Positions 21,951 to 31,720 of a stretch of 64,000 nt of DNA are shown piece after piece. The notes under the pieces are model-generated. The model was not told where the DNA came from. It ran no database searches and worked only from the letters and a program-made list of their open reading frames with translations. Source of the DNA: Papio anubis (Eukaryota; Chordata; Mammalia; Primates; Cercopithecidae); the NCBI RefSeq assembly GCF_008728515.1, contig NC_044984.1, positions 101,945,407-102,009,406 of the forward strand. Reading direction: 5' to 3'. The number at the start of each line of letters is the position of its first letter. Positions within the stretch are counted from its first letter, which is position 1. A program made the translations under genes and the position numbers.

Positions 21951-22064
21951 CTTCTGTCTGCTGCTAAGTTTTTCCAGCTGGAGGCTTTGCAGCGACACTG
22001 TGAGATCATCTGTGCGAAAAGCATCAATACCGACAACTGTGTGGATATTTACAACCATGCCAAG
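21951..22064 (+). CDS. ABTB3: ABTB3 coding exon, end of BTB domain
   Basis: This is a 114 bp, 38-codon exon in phase 0 at both ends. It reads LLSAAKFFQLEALQRHCE, then IICAKSINTDNCVDIYNHAK. The acceptor is TTGTTTTTAG and the donor is GTAATC. The L-L-x-A-A-x-F-F/Q-L-x-x-L-x-x-x-C-E pattern is the conserved C-terminal BTB helix pair. The following N-C-V-D-I-Y-x-H-A-K resembles the first helix of the BACK-like extension. The residues differ clearly from my recollection of ABTB2, which supports the ABTB3 assignment. Confidence 0.96.
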
Positions 22065-22294
22065 GTAATCAATCTCATTCTTGCGCAGTGCACACACAGG
22101 AGCGCTGAAGCCGCGGAGGCTTTTCCTTGGCAAACACAGAGGCAGGGCAGAGAGCGGGTGCTGGGCCAGTTCTCTGAAGGCTAAGCCGCTGGCTTCTGCC
22201 AAGATCTGCTTCCTGCTCTAGAAAAGATGCCTTCCACCTCCCCACCCAGAACAAGGAAGGGAGGAGCCCAGAAGTTTCAAAGGCAGAGTTCTTA

Positions 22295-23010
22295 AACAGT
22301 GCTTCGCAAACTCTCGCGTGCACATGACTCGTGTCACAGACTCCGGTTCCATAGACTGGGATGGGCCTGTTCAGCTTTTCTGACAAGCTCCCAGGTGATG
22401 TCTCTGCTGATGATCTAAGGGACACCTTCTAAGGTTCTAGAACAGTGGTTCTCCAATCCAGCAGCACCAGGGAACTTGTCGGAAAGGTACATTTTCAGGC
22501 CATACCCCAGACCTACTGAGTCAGAAATTTGAGGGGGACCCAGCCACCTGTGGCTTTGCATGCCCTCCAGCTGATTCTAATGCGTGCTCAGGGGTGAGAA
22601 CCGCCCTTCCAGAATTGTTCTCAATGCCAGCTGCATGTTAGAATCACCTGGGGACTACTTAAACTTCCTATGCCTGGGACCCATCACAGACTAATCAGTC
22701 AGCCTCTGGGAGTGGAACCTGGAGAAAGGCAGCTTTCAAAGCTTCCCAGGTGATGCTCAGATGTGGCCAAGATTGAGAACAGGCTGTAAGCACTGCTGAA
22801 GTCTTTGGCGTCTGCTTAATCAGGCGGACCCAACACCTGGCTATGAATTAGAATCACCTGGGGGAGCTTTCGGAATGCCAGTGTAGTCCCCCATCCCCGA
22901 CGACCTCCGCAGTATCCCCTCAGGGACCCCAGAAATCTCTATTTTTAACAAGCTGCTAGAGTGACATCAGCCCTCAAACCAGTCTTCACTCCAGTTTTCA
23001 GGAACCACTG
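22295..23010 (+). mobile_element. Cluster of four consecutive MER5-type elements
   Basis: Starts near 22295 ('acagtgcttcgcaaactctc'), 22440 ('agaacagtggttctccaatc'), 22612 ('agaattgttctcaatgccag') and 22830 ('caacacctggctatgaatta'), each running to the next. Each has the 'aatcacctggg'/'ccaggtgatg' type landmarks of MER5 or a related MITE. Confidence 0.65.
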
Positions 23011-23166
23011 ATTTCATCCAATTCACTTCATCAGTGGGGAGACTGGGCCCAAGAGAAGTAAAATACTTTGTCCGGGTACCACTGCATTTTGTTCCACGTG
23101 CTGAGCACAGGGGGCATTAACAGTTCCAGCAAGAAACAATAAAACCCGTTAAGATGAGGAGTTAGG

Positions 23167-23331
23167 TTGATTGATTGATTGATTGATGAGATGGAGTTTC
23201 ACTCTTGTTGCCCAGGCTGAAGTGCAATGGTGCAATCTAGGCTCACTGCAACCTCCTCCTGGGTTCAAGCAATTCTCCTGCCTCAGCCTCCCAAATAGCT
23301 GGGATTACAGGCATTAGCCACCGCACCCAGC
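23167..23331 (-). mobile_element. Internally deleted Alu with (TTGA)5 tail
   Basis: The usual T tract is replaced by five TTGA units (23167-23186). The left-arm sequence then runs straight to 'ctgggattacaggcattagc' and ends 'accgcacccagcc'. About 130 bp of the dimer is missing. Confidence 0.85.
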
Positions 23332-23499
23332 CATGAAGAGTTATTTTAGGACTTTACAACAAAATTTTCCTGTTTTATGTAACTGGAGCCCAGTACACAT
23401 GACTCCCATATCACACACAGCTCTGGACAGTAACAGTGCACGTGAATGACGCTCCTATTGCTTGTTGCGAAAAATCAGATTGCATGTGAGATGCTACTT

Positions 23500-23690
23500 G
23501 CTTAAGACAGCATTCAGTGAGCCCTTTTAATGTGCAGGCACCTGTGCTAAGAGCCTTGTTGCATCTTGTTTTTTAATCTTCACTACAACCCTTTTAGGTA
23601 AATGCTACACTAGTCCCATGTCATCATAAGGAGACTGAAGCACAGAGAGGTGAAGTAGCTTGCTTAAGGTCACACAGCTAGTCATGAGAT
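23500..23690 (-). mobile_element. MIR element
   Basis: 'tgagcccttttaatgtgcag', 'ttaatcttcactacaaccct' and 'gcttaaggtcacacagctag'. Confidence 0.82.
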
Positions 23691-23694
23691 TTCT

Positions 23695-24560
23695 GTATTA
23701 TGGTAAAATGTACATAACATAGAATTTGCCACTTTAACCATTTTTAAGTATACAGTTCAGTGGTATTAGGTACATTTGATTGTTGTGCAACCATCACTAC
23801 CATTCATCTATAGAATTTTTTCATGTTTCCAAACTGATACTATACCCTTTCAACGCCAATTCCTCATTCCTCCCCTCCCCCAGGCCCTGGTATTCACCAT
23901 TCTACTTCCTGTCTCTATGAATTTGACTACTCAAGGGATGTCACATAAGTGGAATCATACAATATGTGTCTTTTTGTGACTGATTTATTTCACTTAGCAT
24001 AATGTCCTCAAGGTTCATCCATATTGTAGCATGCGTCAGAATTTCTTCTTTAAGGATGAATAATATTTCACTGTATGTACATGCCATATTTTGTTTATTC
24101 ATCTATCAATAGACACTTTGGTTGCTTCCACTTTTTGGTTATTGTGAACAATATTGTGTTGCTGTGAACATGGGTGTACAAATATCTGTTCAAATCCCTG
24201 CCTTTTTTTTTTTTTTTTTTTGACACAGAGTCTCACTCTGTCACTCAGGTTGGAGTACAGTGACATGATCTCGGCTCACTGTAACCTTTGCCTCCCAGGT
24301 TCAAGCGATTCTCCTGCCTCAGCCTCCTGAGTAGCTGGGACCACAAGCATGCGCCACCATGCCTGGCTAATTTTTGTATTTTTATTAGGGACAGATGCTT
24401 GCCATGTTAGCCAAGCTGGTCTTGAACTCCTGACCTCAGGTGATCCACCAGCCTCAGCCTCCCAAAGTGCTGGGATTACAGACGTGAGCCACCGCGCCTG
24501 GCCTCAAATTTGTGCTTTCAGTTATTTGGGGTATATCCCCAGAAGTGTAGTACTGAGACT
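23695..24560 (-). mobile_element. L1M 3' region interrupted by an Alu
   Basis: Antisense L1M3'-type text ('ggtaaaatgtacataacata', 'ttcagtggtattaggtacat', 'cataagtggaatcatacaat'). It resumes after the Alu with 'ttatttggggtatatcccca'. Confidence 0.85.
24199..24503 (-). mobile_element. Alu inserted in the L1M
   Basis: T tract from 24199, antisense Alu ending 'accgcgcctggcc'. Confidence 0.92.
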
Positions 24561-25128
24561 TTTGAACCCAGATTTGTCTCACTCCAAAGCATAGGTTCTT
24601 AACCCTGTGTTTACTGTCTGGCTTAATAAATGTTGGAAATATTTTCAATAATCCTTGATACTCAAGATTTTCTGATTGGCTATCAGTAAATCAAAAAGTA
24701 CAGTCAGTCTACATTGTACACACACACACACACTTGGGTTCTAGTTAAATGAGGATTATACCAAAATCTGGTTTCTCAGGACACAAGCTTTTTTTTTTCA
24801 ATCTTAAACTGATTACTTTGCAGAAGAGAGGTCTCTTTCTCTGCACCAAGGCAGAGAGCCTGATTAGCCTTGTGCTCCTCTGCCCTCCTCTGCCCTCCTC
24901 CTTGACCATGGTCACTCAAATTGCCCCATGAACTTGACATCCACGGTGGCTTTTCTGTGGCCTACCACCTTGGCAGCGAGGCCTGTTTCACAATCCCATT
25001 TTAATCTTTTCAAGTTTGTTGGCAGGCAGCTTCTGTAGCATATCTTGTGATTTAATAATGTCGCCTGATGCAATATGAGCCCCGGCTGGGAATACAGGCT
25101 TAGAACACCTATGGCAGAGAAACTGCCT

Positions 25129-25164
25129 CTTTCATACATACATATATACATATATATATATACC
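25129..25164. repeat. AT-rich simple repeat (CATA/TA)n
   Basis: ACATACATATATACATATATATATATA in part. It is likely length-polymorphic. Confidence 0.85.
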
Positions 25165-25881
25165 TACAGACATGCTTTGCAGACAGGGCTTTGGCTTTTA
25201 CGGACACCAGCTCTGCCTCAGACGTCCAGGCCACTACCTGGAGTGTTTCCAAGAGAAATATCTGCCCTTCGTGATAGTCACCTGGAGGGCAGTGCAATGC
25301 CAGCCGCCCCCTGCCCTTTCTGTGCACTGCTTCCCCTGTGCTGTGTATGCTGCAGTCCGCTACGGCCACACACCATGTGGATTCGATGACTGGCAGATTG
25401 TGCTGCAAATAGAGGCTAGTTTAGGAAAAAGAGTGATAAAGAGAGAAACCAACACTTAGCATTTGTAACTCCAGGCAATACAGGCGTTTAGATGCTAAGA
25501 GCCACGTTCCAAATGTCGACGACGACCTCCACAACGTTACCTCTGTATTACATCTAACCGCTTGAGACAGCTGCAGAATTTTATACAGAGGAGAAACCCA
25601 TTCCACAAATGCATGGCTTAGCCATCTGTTTTTTCCTAGTAAACCTGTACCAAACTATTCAGTTATGAAAAGAGGCCCTGGAGCTTCTTGTGGCCCTTTC
25701 AGCGTGTCTCTTGAGAAAAAGAACAAGCTGGTTCATCAGACTGAATTTCAGCTGTTGTGGTTAAGCTCAACAGTGCATCATGATGGAAAGAACACAGGTT
25801 TGGAAACCAAAGGATTTTTTCGCTAGTGTTTATTGAGTAGCCAGTATTTCCTAGGAGCTGTATTCATCAGAATATAATACA

Positions 25882-25913
25882 ATATTCTGAATATAATATA
25901 ATATTCAGAATAT
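25882..25913. repeat. 13 bp perfect AT-rich inverted repeat
   Basis: ATATTCTGAATAT (25882-25894) and ATATTCAGAATAT (25901-25913) are exact reverse complements around AATATA. The sequence lies within a longer ATAATAT-rich tract (25865-25922). Confidence 0.9.
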
Positions 25914-25930
25914 AATATGAAATTAGAGGA

Positions 25931-26228
25931 GCCGGGCGCAGTGGCTCACGCCTGTAATCCCAGCACTTTGAAAGGCTGAGGTGAGAGGATCACTTAAGGC
26001 CAGGAGTTTGAGACCAGCCCGAGCAACATAGTGAAACCCCATCTCTATAAAAAGAAATACAAAAAAAAAATTGCTGGGCATGCTGGCGCGCACCTCTAGT
26101 CCCAGCTACTCAGAAGGCAGGAGGATCACCTGAGCCCTGGAGGTCAAGGCTGCAGTAAGCAGAGATCACGCCACCATACTCCAGCCTGAGCCACAGGAAT
26201 TGAGTCATACAAAAAAAAAAAAAAAAAT
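25931..26228 (+). mobile_element. Alu (old)
   Basis: Starts GCCGGGCGCAGTGGCTCACG, ends in a 17 A tail, and is several percent diverged. Confidence 0.9.
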
Positions 26229-26261
26229 TAGACATGGTCTCTGCCCTTGAAAAAATTAGAG

Positions 26262-26465
26262 TCTAGGACAAGGGCCAGATAATATTTTCAACTTTCCAGA
26301 CCACACAGTTGGCTTTGTACCTACTCAATTTTGCAAAAAGCAGCCAAAGAATATGTAAATGAATAGTATGGTATGGCTGTGTTCCAATAAAACTTTATTT
26401 ATAAAAACAGGTGGTGGGCCATATTTGGCCTTCAGGCCTATAGTTTGCCAACCACTGGTCTTGGG
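26262..26465 (+). mobile_element. MER-type DNA transposon fossil (hAT-like), family unsure
   Basis: 'gggccagataatattttcaa', 'tgttccaataaaactttatt' and 'gggccatatttggccttcag' match a well-known short mammalian element whose name I cannot fix. It contributes an AATAAA in sense in the last ABTB3 intron. Confidence 0.6.
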
Positions 26466-26783
26466 AATGAGAGCTCCAATCCCAGTTCTGTTAGTAATTA
26501 GTTGTGTGGAGATAGTCCAGAGGTTGATGTACAGTCACCATTCAATAAATACTATCAAATATTATCAATATAGGTATATATTATGCTTTTATTTTCCACT
26601 AACATGTGCTGAATGACACTAATCTACAAAGCAAGTGCCCGGTGTGCTGGTGGGGGGTGCTCACTGTGTCCTCAGAATCAGATTGGCAACTCTGAGCCTC
26701 AGTTCCCTCACCTGTACCAGGAAGCCTTGTACTCTGTGATTCTAAGAGCAGGATTCATGTTGAAAGAATGAAAAGATTTCTAA

Positions 26784-26948
26784 GCCAGGTGCAGTGGCTC
26801 ACACCTGTAATCCCAACACTTTGGGAGGCCCGCCTTGGAGGCTGAGGCAGAAGAATCACTTGAACCCTGGAGGTGGAGGTTGCAGTGAGCCAAGATCATG
26901 CCACTGCACTCCAGCCTGGGCAACAGAGTAAAACTCTGTCTCAAAAAA
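26784..26948 (+). mobile_element. Alu with large internal deletion
   Basis: The left start 'gccaggtgcagtggctcaca' joins directly to 'ggaggctgaggcagaagaat' of the right arm region at about 26829-26838, leaving about 165 bp. Confidence 0.88.
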
Positions 26949-27408
26949 ATAAGAATGAAAGGATTGCTAAGATCTCTCTCAGTTCCAGAGTTCCAGGATT
27001 TGTGCATCTATATGGACATTTGTGGGATAACTAGTCCACTCACTGATAAACTTCATCAAGCTTTATAAGCCTCTTGGAGACCACAGAATTACTACATGCA
27101 TCCCTGTCCTAAATGGCACAGCAGAGCACAATACCCCTGTAGTCCACCCCTTGCTTTTGTAACTTGGAAAACTGAGGCCCAGAGAAGTGATTTGATTGGC
27201 ACGAGGCCAAGGAATGGAGGAATGGACTCCAGCCCTTTGACAGGATGAGCTGCAAAGTCACACCCCATGGGTGTGTGCTGGGGAATCAGAGACATTCTGC
27301 AGCCAGTCTTCCTTAGCAGGTGTGCGCCATTATTAGCTCTGAAGGCATAATCTGAAAGGTGCTTTTCAGAAGCATAACCATCTCCCATTTCCTCTCCATT
27401 CTCCACAG

Positions 27409-27618
27409 TTTCTTGGCGTCACGGAGCTCTCAGCATATTGCGAAGGCTACTTTCTCAAAAACATGATGGTCCTCATTGAAAACGAAGCATTCAAGCAGCT
27501 CCTGTATGACAAAAATGGTGAAGGGACCGGCCAGGATGTGCTCCAGGACTTACAGAGGACGTTGGCCATCAGAATTCAGTCCATTCACTTGTCATCTTCC
27601 AAAGGTTCCGTGGTTTGA
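27409..27618 (+). CDS. ABTB3: ABTB3 last coding exon, C-terminal tail and stop
   Basis: The acceptor CTCCACAG ends at 27408. There are 69 codons, then TGA at 27616-27618. The exon reads FLGVTELSAYCEGYFLKNMM, then VLIENEAFKQLLYDK, a short Gly-rich linker, QDVLQDLQRTLAIRIQSIHL and finally SSSKGSVV. The first part is the helical BACK-like continuation of the BTB module. The second is an amphipathic helix ending the protein. The final three residues S-V-V match a class I PDZ ligand (S/T-x-hydrophobic). This agrees with reports, as I recall them, that BTBD11 binds PSD-95 at glutamatergic synapses of inhibitory interneurons. The exon continues without a break into the 3'UTR. Confidence 0.96.
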   Translation, partial: FLGVTELSAYCEGYFLKNMMVLIENEAFKQLLYDKNGEGTGQDVLQDLQRTLAIRIQSIHLSSSKGSVV

Positions 27619-29548
27619 AATGCCCAGTGCAGCGAATGCTTCCCGGGAACCTTCCAGTTCTCCTGCCGCATTGGCTTTACACAAACACAGACAAATTCCA
27701 CCTGGCACCTGTTTTTGGCTGGGCCAAGGAGCTGCCTCTACTGCTCCCACGTGTTCCTGTTGAAAAACAAAGGACTTTCCACCGGTCTGCAGATCAGATC
27801 AGCTGGGTCCAGAGCTTAATGGGCAACTGGACAACCAAGTTAACCCCAACCGAAAGCACCCCTAGGACCTTTGAACACCCACTGCCGGGGACCACTGTCG
27901 AATGAATGGATTGAGGCCTTTCAAAGGTCACTCAGGTTCCAGGTTGACAGTTGGAGGACTTCACCGTACCGATCCTGAAGAGATTGTATTACACATTGAG
28001 GACCTTGGTAGCTGTGCTTCAGCAAACGTCAACCATGGTAGCAAATTGGTGAGGCTGTGACCCATAATGAGGAAATAATTTGGCAAATTTTTAGGGGTGG
28101 GAACTTTTTAAAATGTTCATTTAAAAAAAACAAAAACAAAAACAAAAACAGGGCAGTCTTGTAGTTTAAAATATATTTCTAAAAGCTTAACAGTTCGTTT
28201 TCAACTAAATTGTGTTTAGGGATCTGTGTTTTGAGATTTTTCTTTCTTTTTTTTTTTTAAATAGTAAGTCACAGGTCCACACTGTGTAAACATGCATCTG
28301 ATAAGATACTGCTGATATTCTAAACAAGTCGAAATAATCTTGCCTTAGTGATCATGATTACACAAAAGAGGTGCACTGCCAATAAGTATCTCTAATTCAA
28401 TAGTTGAAAACAACCTGCATGCTAATCGTGGTTTCGGGGTGAGAAGAAAACACCCCACATAACATGCATTTGCATGGGTCCGAACCTGTGAAATGTTACG
28501 TTTGTGCTTCATTTTTGCCAACGTAAAAATGTTCCATCATTTCTAGCTAAAACTCCATTTGGTGAAACTAACATATCCATTTCTTTTCCTAGTTATGGAT
28601 GATTTGGGGATGCTTTTGCAGAAATGTGTTCATAGATGATGCTGAATGGGGGGGAGGGGGGCAGCACGTCAGAGAATTTACTATTAATCCCAGAGTTTTC
28701 TCTGTATTCTCAGAAGATGTTAATAGTTTGTTACTAGCCAGAGAGTATGACTATGTTAGATTATTTTTAAAGAAGAAACATGTATGATAGGATGGATTCT
28801 TTCTGTATTCTGAGAGTGTACAGTATAGGATTATTATAATGAAAGTTTATATCAACAGGGTTTCGTTGGCTCTGCCATATATTATAAGCAAAAGAGATTG
28901 GTAAAGTGCCACAGTATTCCAGATAACTTTTCAGTTGCGGCCTTTCTTCTCGTTCTTTAATTTGAAACCTAGATACATGCAGTAAAAACTAGGAGAATGA
29001 CTTTTACCCTTGGGGACGGCCAAGTTTTGTTGATAAACCTATTTCCTAGCATGCCTTCAGGAAGTTGCGCCAGACCCTAGATTGTGAAGGAGCCACTGTT
29101 CTTCTGTTGTACGAGCTCCCTGAACCATTGTTCAGAGGACCAACGTAACATCGCTTCATGGGCATGGCCCATGGAGCATCTGGGTGACATCTGTCTACAG
29201 TATTGGCTCTTCTGCGAGGCTGATACACAAGGCCTCTCTTCCACATGGTCATTTGCAAACCTCCCCCAGCCCCTACCATCCAATGTGGAAGGAAAACAAG
29301 AACTGCCTGAAGAAGAGTCCAAGCTACAGATACACAGCGTGTGCATCGCGGCTGTCACCTTCCTCCTCCCTCTTCTGTATCCTCAGAGATGCTGCGTGGA
29401 TGTTTCCTTAACCTCAGCTGACTTCCCTGTGAATGTCTTAATGCTAGTTCAGGGCCTCCAGGCATTGATTTGTACAGTGGCAACTCCCAATGGGGCTTCT
29501 GTTATCATTTGTGTGCTTTCTCTGTCATTAAAAGAAATGATTTTCCCA
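27619..29548 (+). other. ABTB3: ABTB3 3' untranslated region
   Basis: About 1.93 kb lies between the TGA at 27616 and the inferred cleavage site. The stretch is free of Alu and L1, unlike both flanks, as expected for a selected UTR. It contains a (CAAAA)-type run at 28129-28151, a T run at 28246-28258, and a G-run block at 28648-28661. The 5' half is A/T-rich; the last ~500 bp is more mixed. Open frames in this region have no domain content and no splice signals and are not annotated as genes. The 3' boundary rests on the ATTAAA and GU-rich signals and is approximate. Confidence 0.85.
28648..28661 (+). repeat. ABTB3: G-run in ABTB3 3'UTR
   Basis: Seven G, one A, six G on the transcript strand. 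It could form a short RNA G-quadruplex. Confidence 0.75.
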
Positions 29549-29578
29549 GGCCGTGCACCATGTGTGTGGTTTGAGTGA
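29527..29578 (+). terminator. ABTB3: ABTB3 poly(A) signal ATTAAA with downstream GU-rich element
   Basis: ATTAAA at 29527-29532 is the common variant polyadenylation hexamer. A TGTGTGTGGTTTGAGTG tract lies about 25-45 bp further on, as a CstF-type downstream element. Cleavage would fall near 29545-29555. I saw no AATAAA between the stop codon and this point. Confidence 0.8.
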
Positions 29579-31404
29579 GCTCTTTATCCCAACAGTTCAA
29601 GCCTCAGAACTTCACTCGGTGAAGAGATTGGACAATGTGGTCCCGCAGAAAAAGTCAAGGGAAATGAAGACGCTAGATAAAAGACAAATGTTCCTGTTGC
29701 TGGCGGTGTGGCAGCCAAGCCCTAGTGATCTTTTTTACATCAGGCAGAGAAGCTACAGGTGCCACCACCTGGGCCACCGCCATAGCACTGCCTAAGGCAG
29801 AGAACTCGCCTGCAGAGGGTAGAGTTCTGGCTGTCACTCGTGTGCCTGGATGACACTTTTTGAGGCTGGGGGGATGAGAAAGACAAGTTATCTCCACGTG
29901 GTGGGTCCCCACCAAGGGCCAGCATGAGCTGATGCTAGGGTATGGTGGCAGCATTATGGGATGGGGGTGGGGGTCACAGAGGGACAGGCAGCTCTCTTCC
30001 TGGGTGTCATCATTGCTGAGGTCAAAACAAGTCCCCAGGGGCTCTGCTGTGTCTCCTGACCCAGCCTGGGCCCAACCCAGGCATGTGGGCAGATGAATCG
30101 CCCTGGCCAATCCACAAAAGCCTACAAGCAGGTCTGGGGAGAGGCCCAGCCAGCCCTGGGAGACCTGGGCCAGTGAGGCCCGGTAGAGAGCTCACAGCGC
30201 CCCACCTCCCGGAAATGACTGCTCAAGCCCGCTTAGCAATCCAGGTCTGTTCCTTCTCTAGGAAGCAACCCAGTGCCAGGGCCAGAACTGTGAGTCAGGC
30301 CAGGAAAGCAGAAGGTCGGTTTATTTTTGACTGTGTGTCGCCCTCGGTGTGGCCTCAGGGTGAGTAGGCATTTTTGACTTATTGCTTTTAGGATGCTAAA
30401 GTGCATGCTACCCCATTCGCCTTGTACTTGTCTGACAGGTGGCTTTGACATTCAGGCCTCAGCAAAGCCCATGCAGGGGCCCATTAGCATCTTAGGGTGT
30501 GGAGGAAAGCGTGGGGCGGGGCGGGGTGGGGGGGCGCTGCCTGCCACAGGTTCCCTCCGCCCCTTCCATTTGCAATGGGGCACTGGAAGGAGTGTGTTCG
30601 TGCAGGCGCCCCCAAGAAACACAAGGACCCGACTTAGTTTCTGTGCCCACCCCCATGGCCATTGGTCTTACATATACCATACCTGGATATCATTCATTCT
30701 CCTCAAAAGAAGGAGAATCCACTGAAAATGAAGATCAGGATGTGAACTCCCATCAGGGAGATGCCCAGGCAGAAACCGGAAGACGATGCAGTCAGGCATG
30801 GGGGCGGGGTTGAAGGAGGAGCTCTGGGACCTCCCCCACCCTGAGATTCTGCGATTCTGCTTTTGTTCTGTGTTCCCCATTCTGCGATTCTGCTTTTGGA
30901 TCTCACATTGTTTCTTCCTGTAAAGCCCCAGGCAAAAAGTGCTATTCGACTGCATGTTGTCATACCAAGACTTTTATCACACAGTGTTTTGCTAGCATCG
31001 GGCTGTGTGGATAAAGGGTTCTTTGAGAAAATCTATTTCACCAGTCTTGAGTCCTCTGGCTTCAGAATTCGCTGTCCACCTCCCTCCACCCCCACCTTGC
31101 GTCAGAGATGAATGAATAGTCACAGAAGGGCTCACATTCTCCCACTTATAGTTCTTTCTGCCTGGCCCCTACACAGCCTCCATGGCCAGCAGTTTCCTGG
31201 GTTTCTCCACTCAGGGAGACATCTATTGAGCACCTTCTGTTGGCAGCACTGATTGCTGAGCCCTGGACTCCAGCACAGACCTGAAAACCCTGTTCCGACT
31301 GGATTCAACCCCTGACTAGCTTTGAGACTTTGGACAAGTTGCTTACTCTATCTAGTATTCACCTTCCTCTTTCAAAAAAAAAAAAGGGTTTAACTATAAC
31401 TAGT
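29579..31404. other. Downstream flank of ABTB3, repeat-poor
   Basis: No Alu or L1 for about 1.8 kb. It contains the G-quadruplex motif at 30513-30534 and a 19 bp direct repeat (TTCTGCGATTCTGCTTTTG at about 30847 and 30881). Open frames are not supported as genes. Confidence 0.5.
30513..30534 (+). other. Canonical G-quadruplex motif
   Basis: G4-C-G4-C-G4-T-G7: four runs with single-base loops. The GGGGCGGGG words are also Sp1/KLF-type sites. It lies about 970 bp past the ABTB3 poly(A) site. Confidence 0.9.
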
Positions 31405-31708
31405 GGCCGGCCGCTGTGGCTCACGCCTGTAATCTCAACACTTTGGGAGGCCAAGGTGGGCAGATCACTTGAGATCAGGAGTTCGAGACCAGCCTGGCCA
31501 ACATGGCACAACCCCATCTCTACTAAAAATACAAAAATTAATGGGGCTTGGTGGCGGGCACCTGCAATCCCAGCTACTCAGGGAGGCTGAGGCAGGAGAA
31601 TCGCTTGAACCTGGGAGGCAGAGGTTGCAGTGAATCAAGATTGTGCCACTGCACTCCAGCCTGGGCAACAGAGCGAGACTCCGTCTCAAAAAGAAAAAAA
31701 ATAAAACC
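31405..31708 (+). mobile_element. AluS with perfect 12 bp duplication
   Basis: ACTATAACTAGT at 31393-31404 and 31709-31720 flanks a full-length Alu starting GGCCGGCCGCTGTGGCTCAC. Confidence 0.93.
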
Positions 31709-31720
31709 ACTATAACTAGT

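Noticed and set aside
23167..23186. (TTGA)5 considered as a regulatory tandem repeat
   Set aside because: It sits exactly where the Alu tail should be, so it is a mutated tail rather than an independent element.
29084..29578. 164-codon plus-strand open frame
   Set aside because: It lies in the ABTB3 3'UTR, has no recognisable domain and overlaps the poly(A) signal. It is chance open frame.
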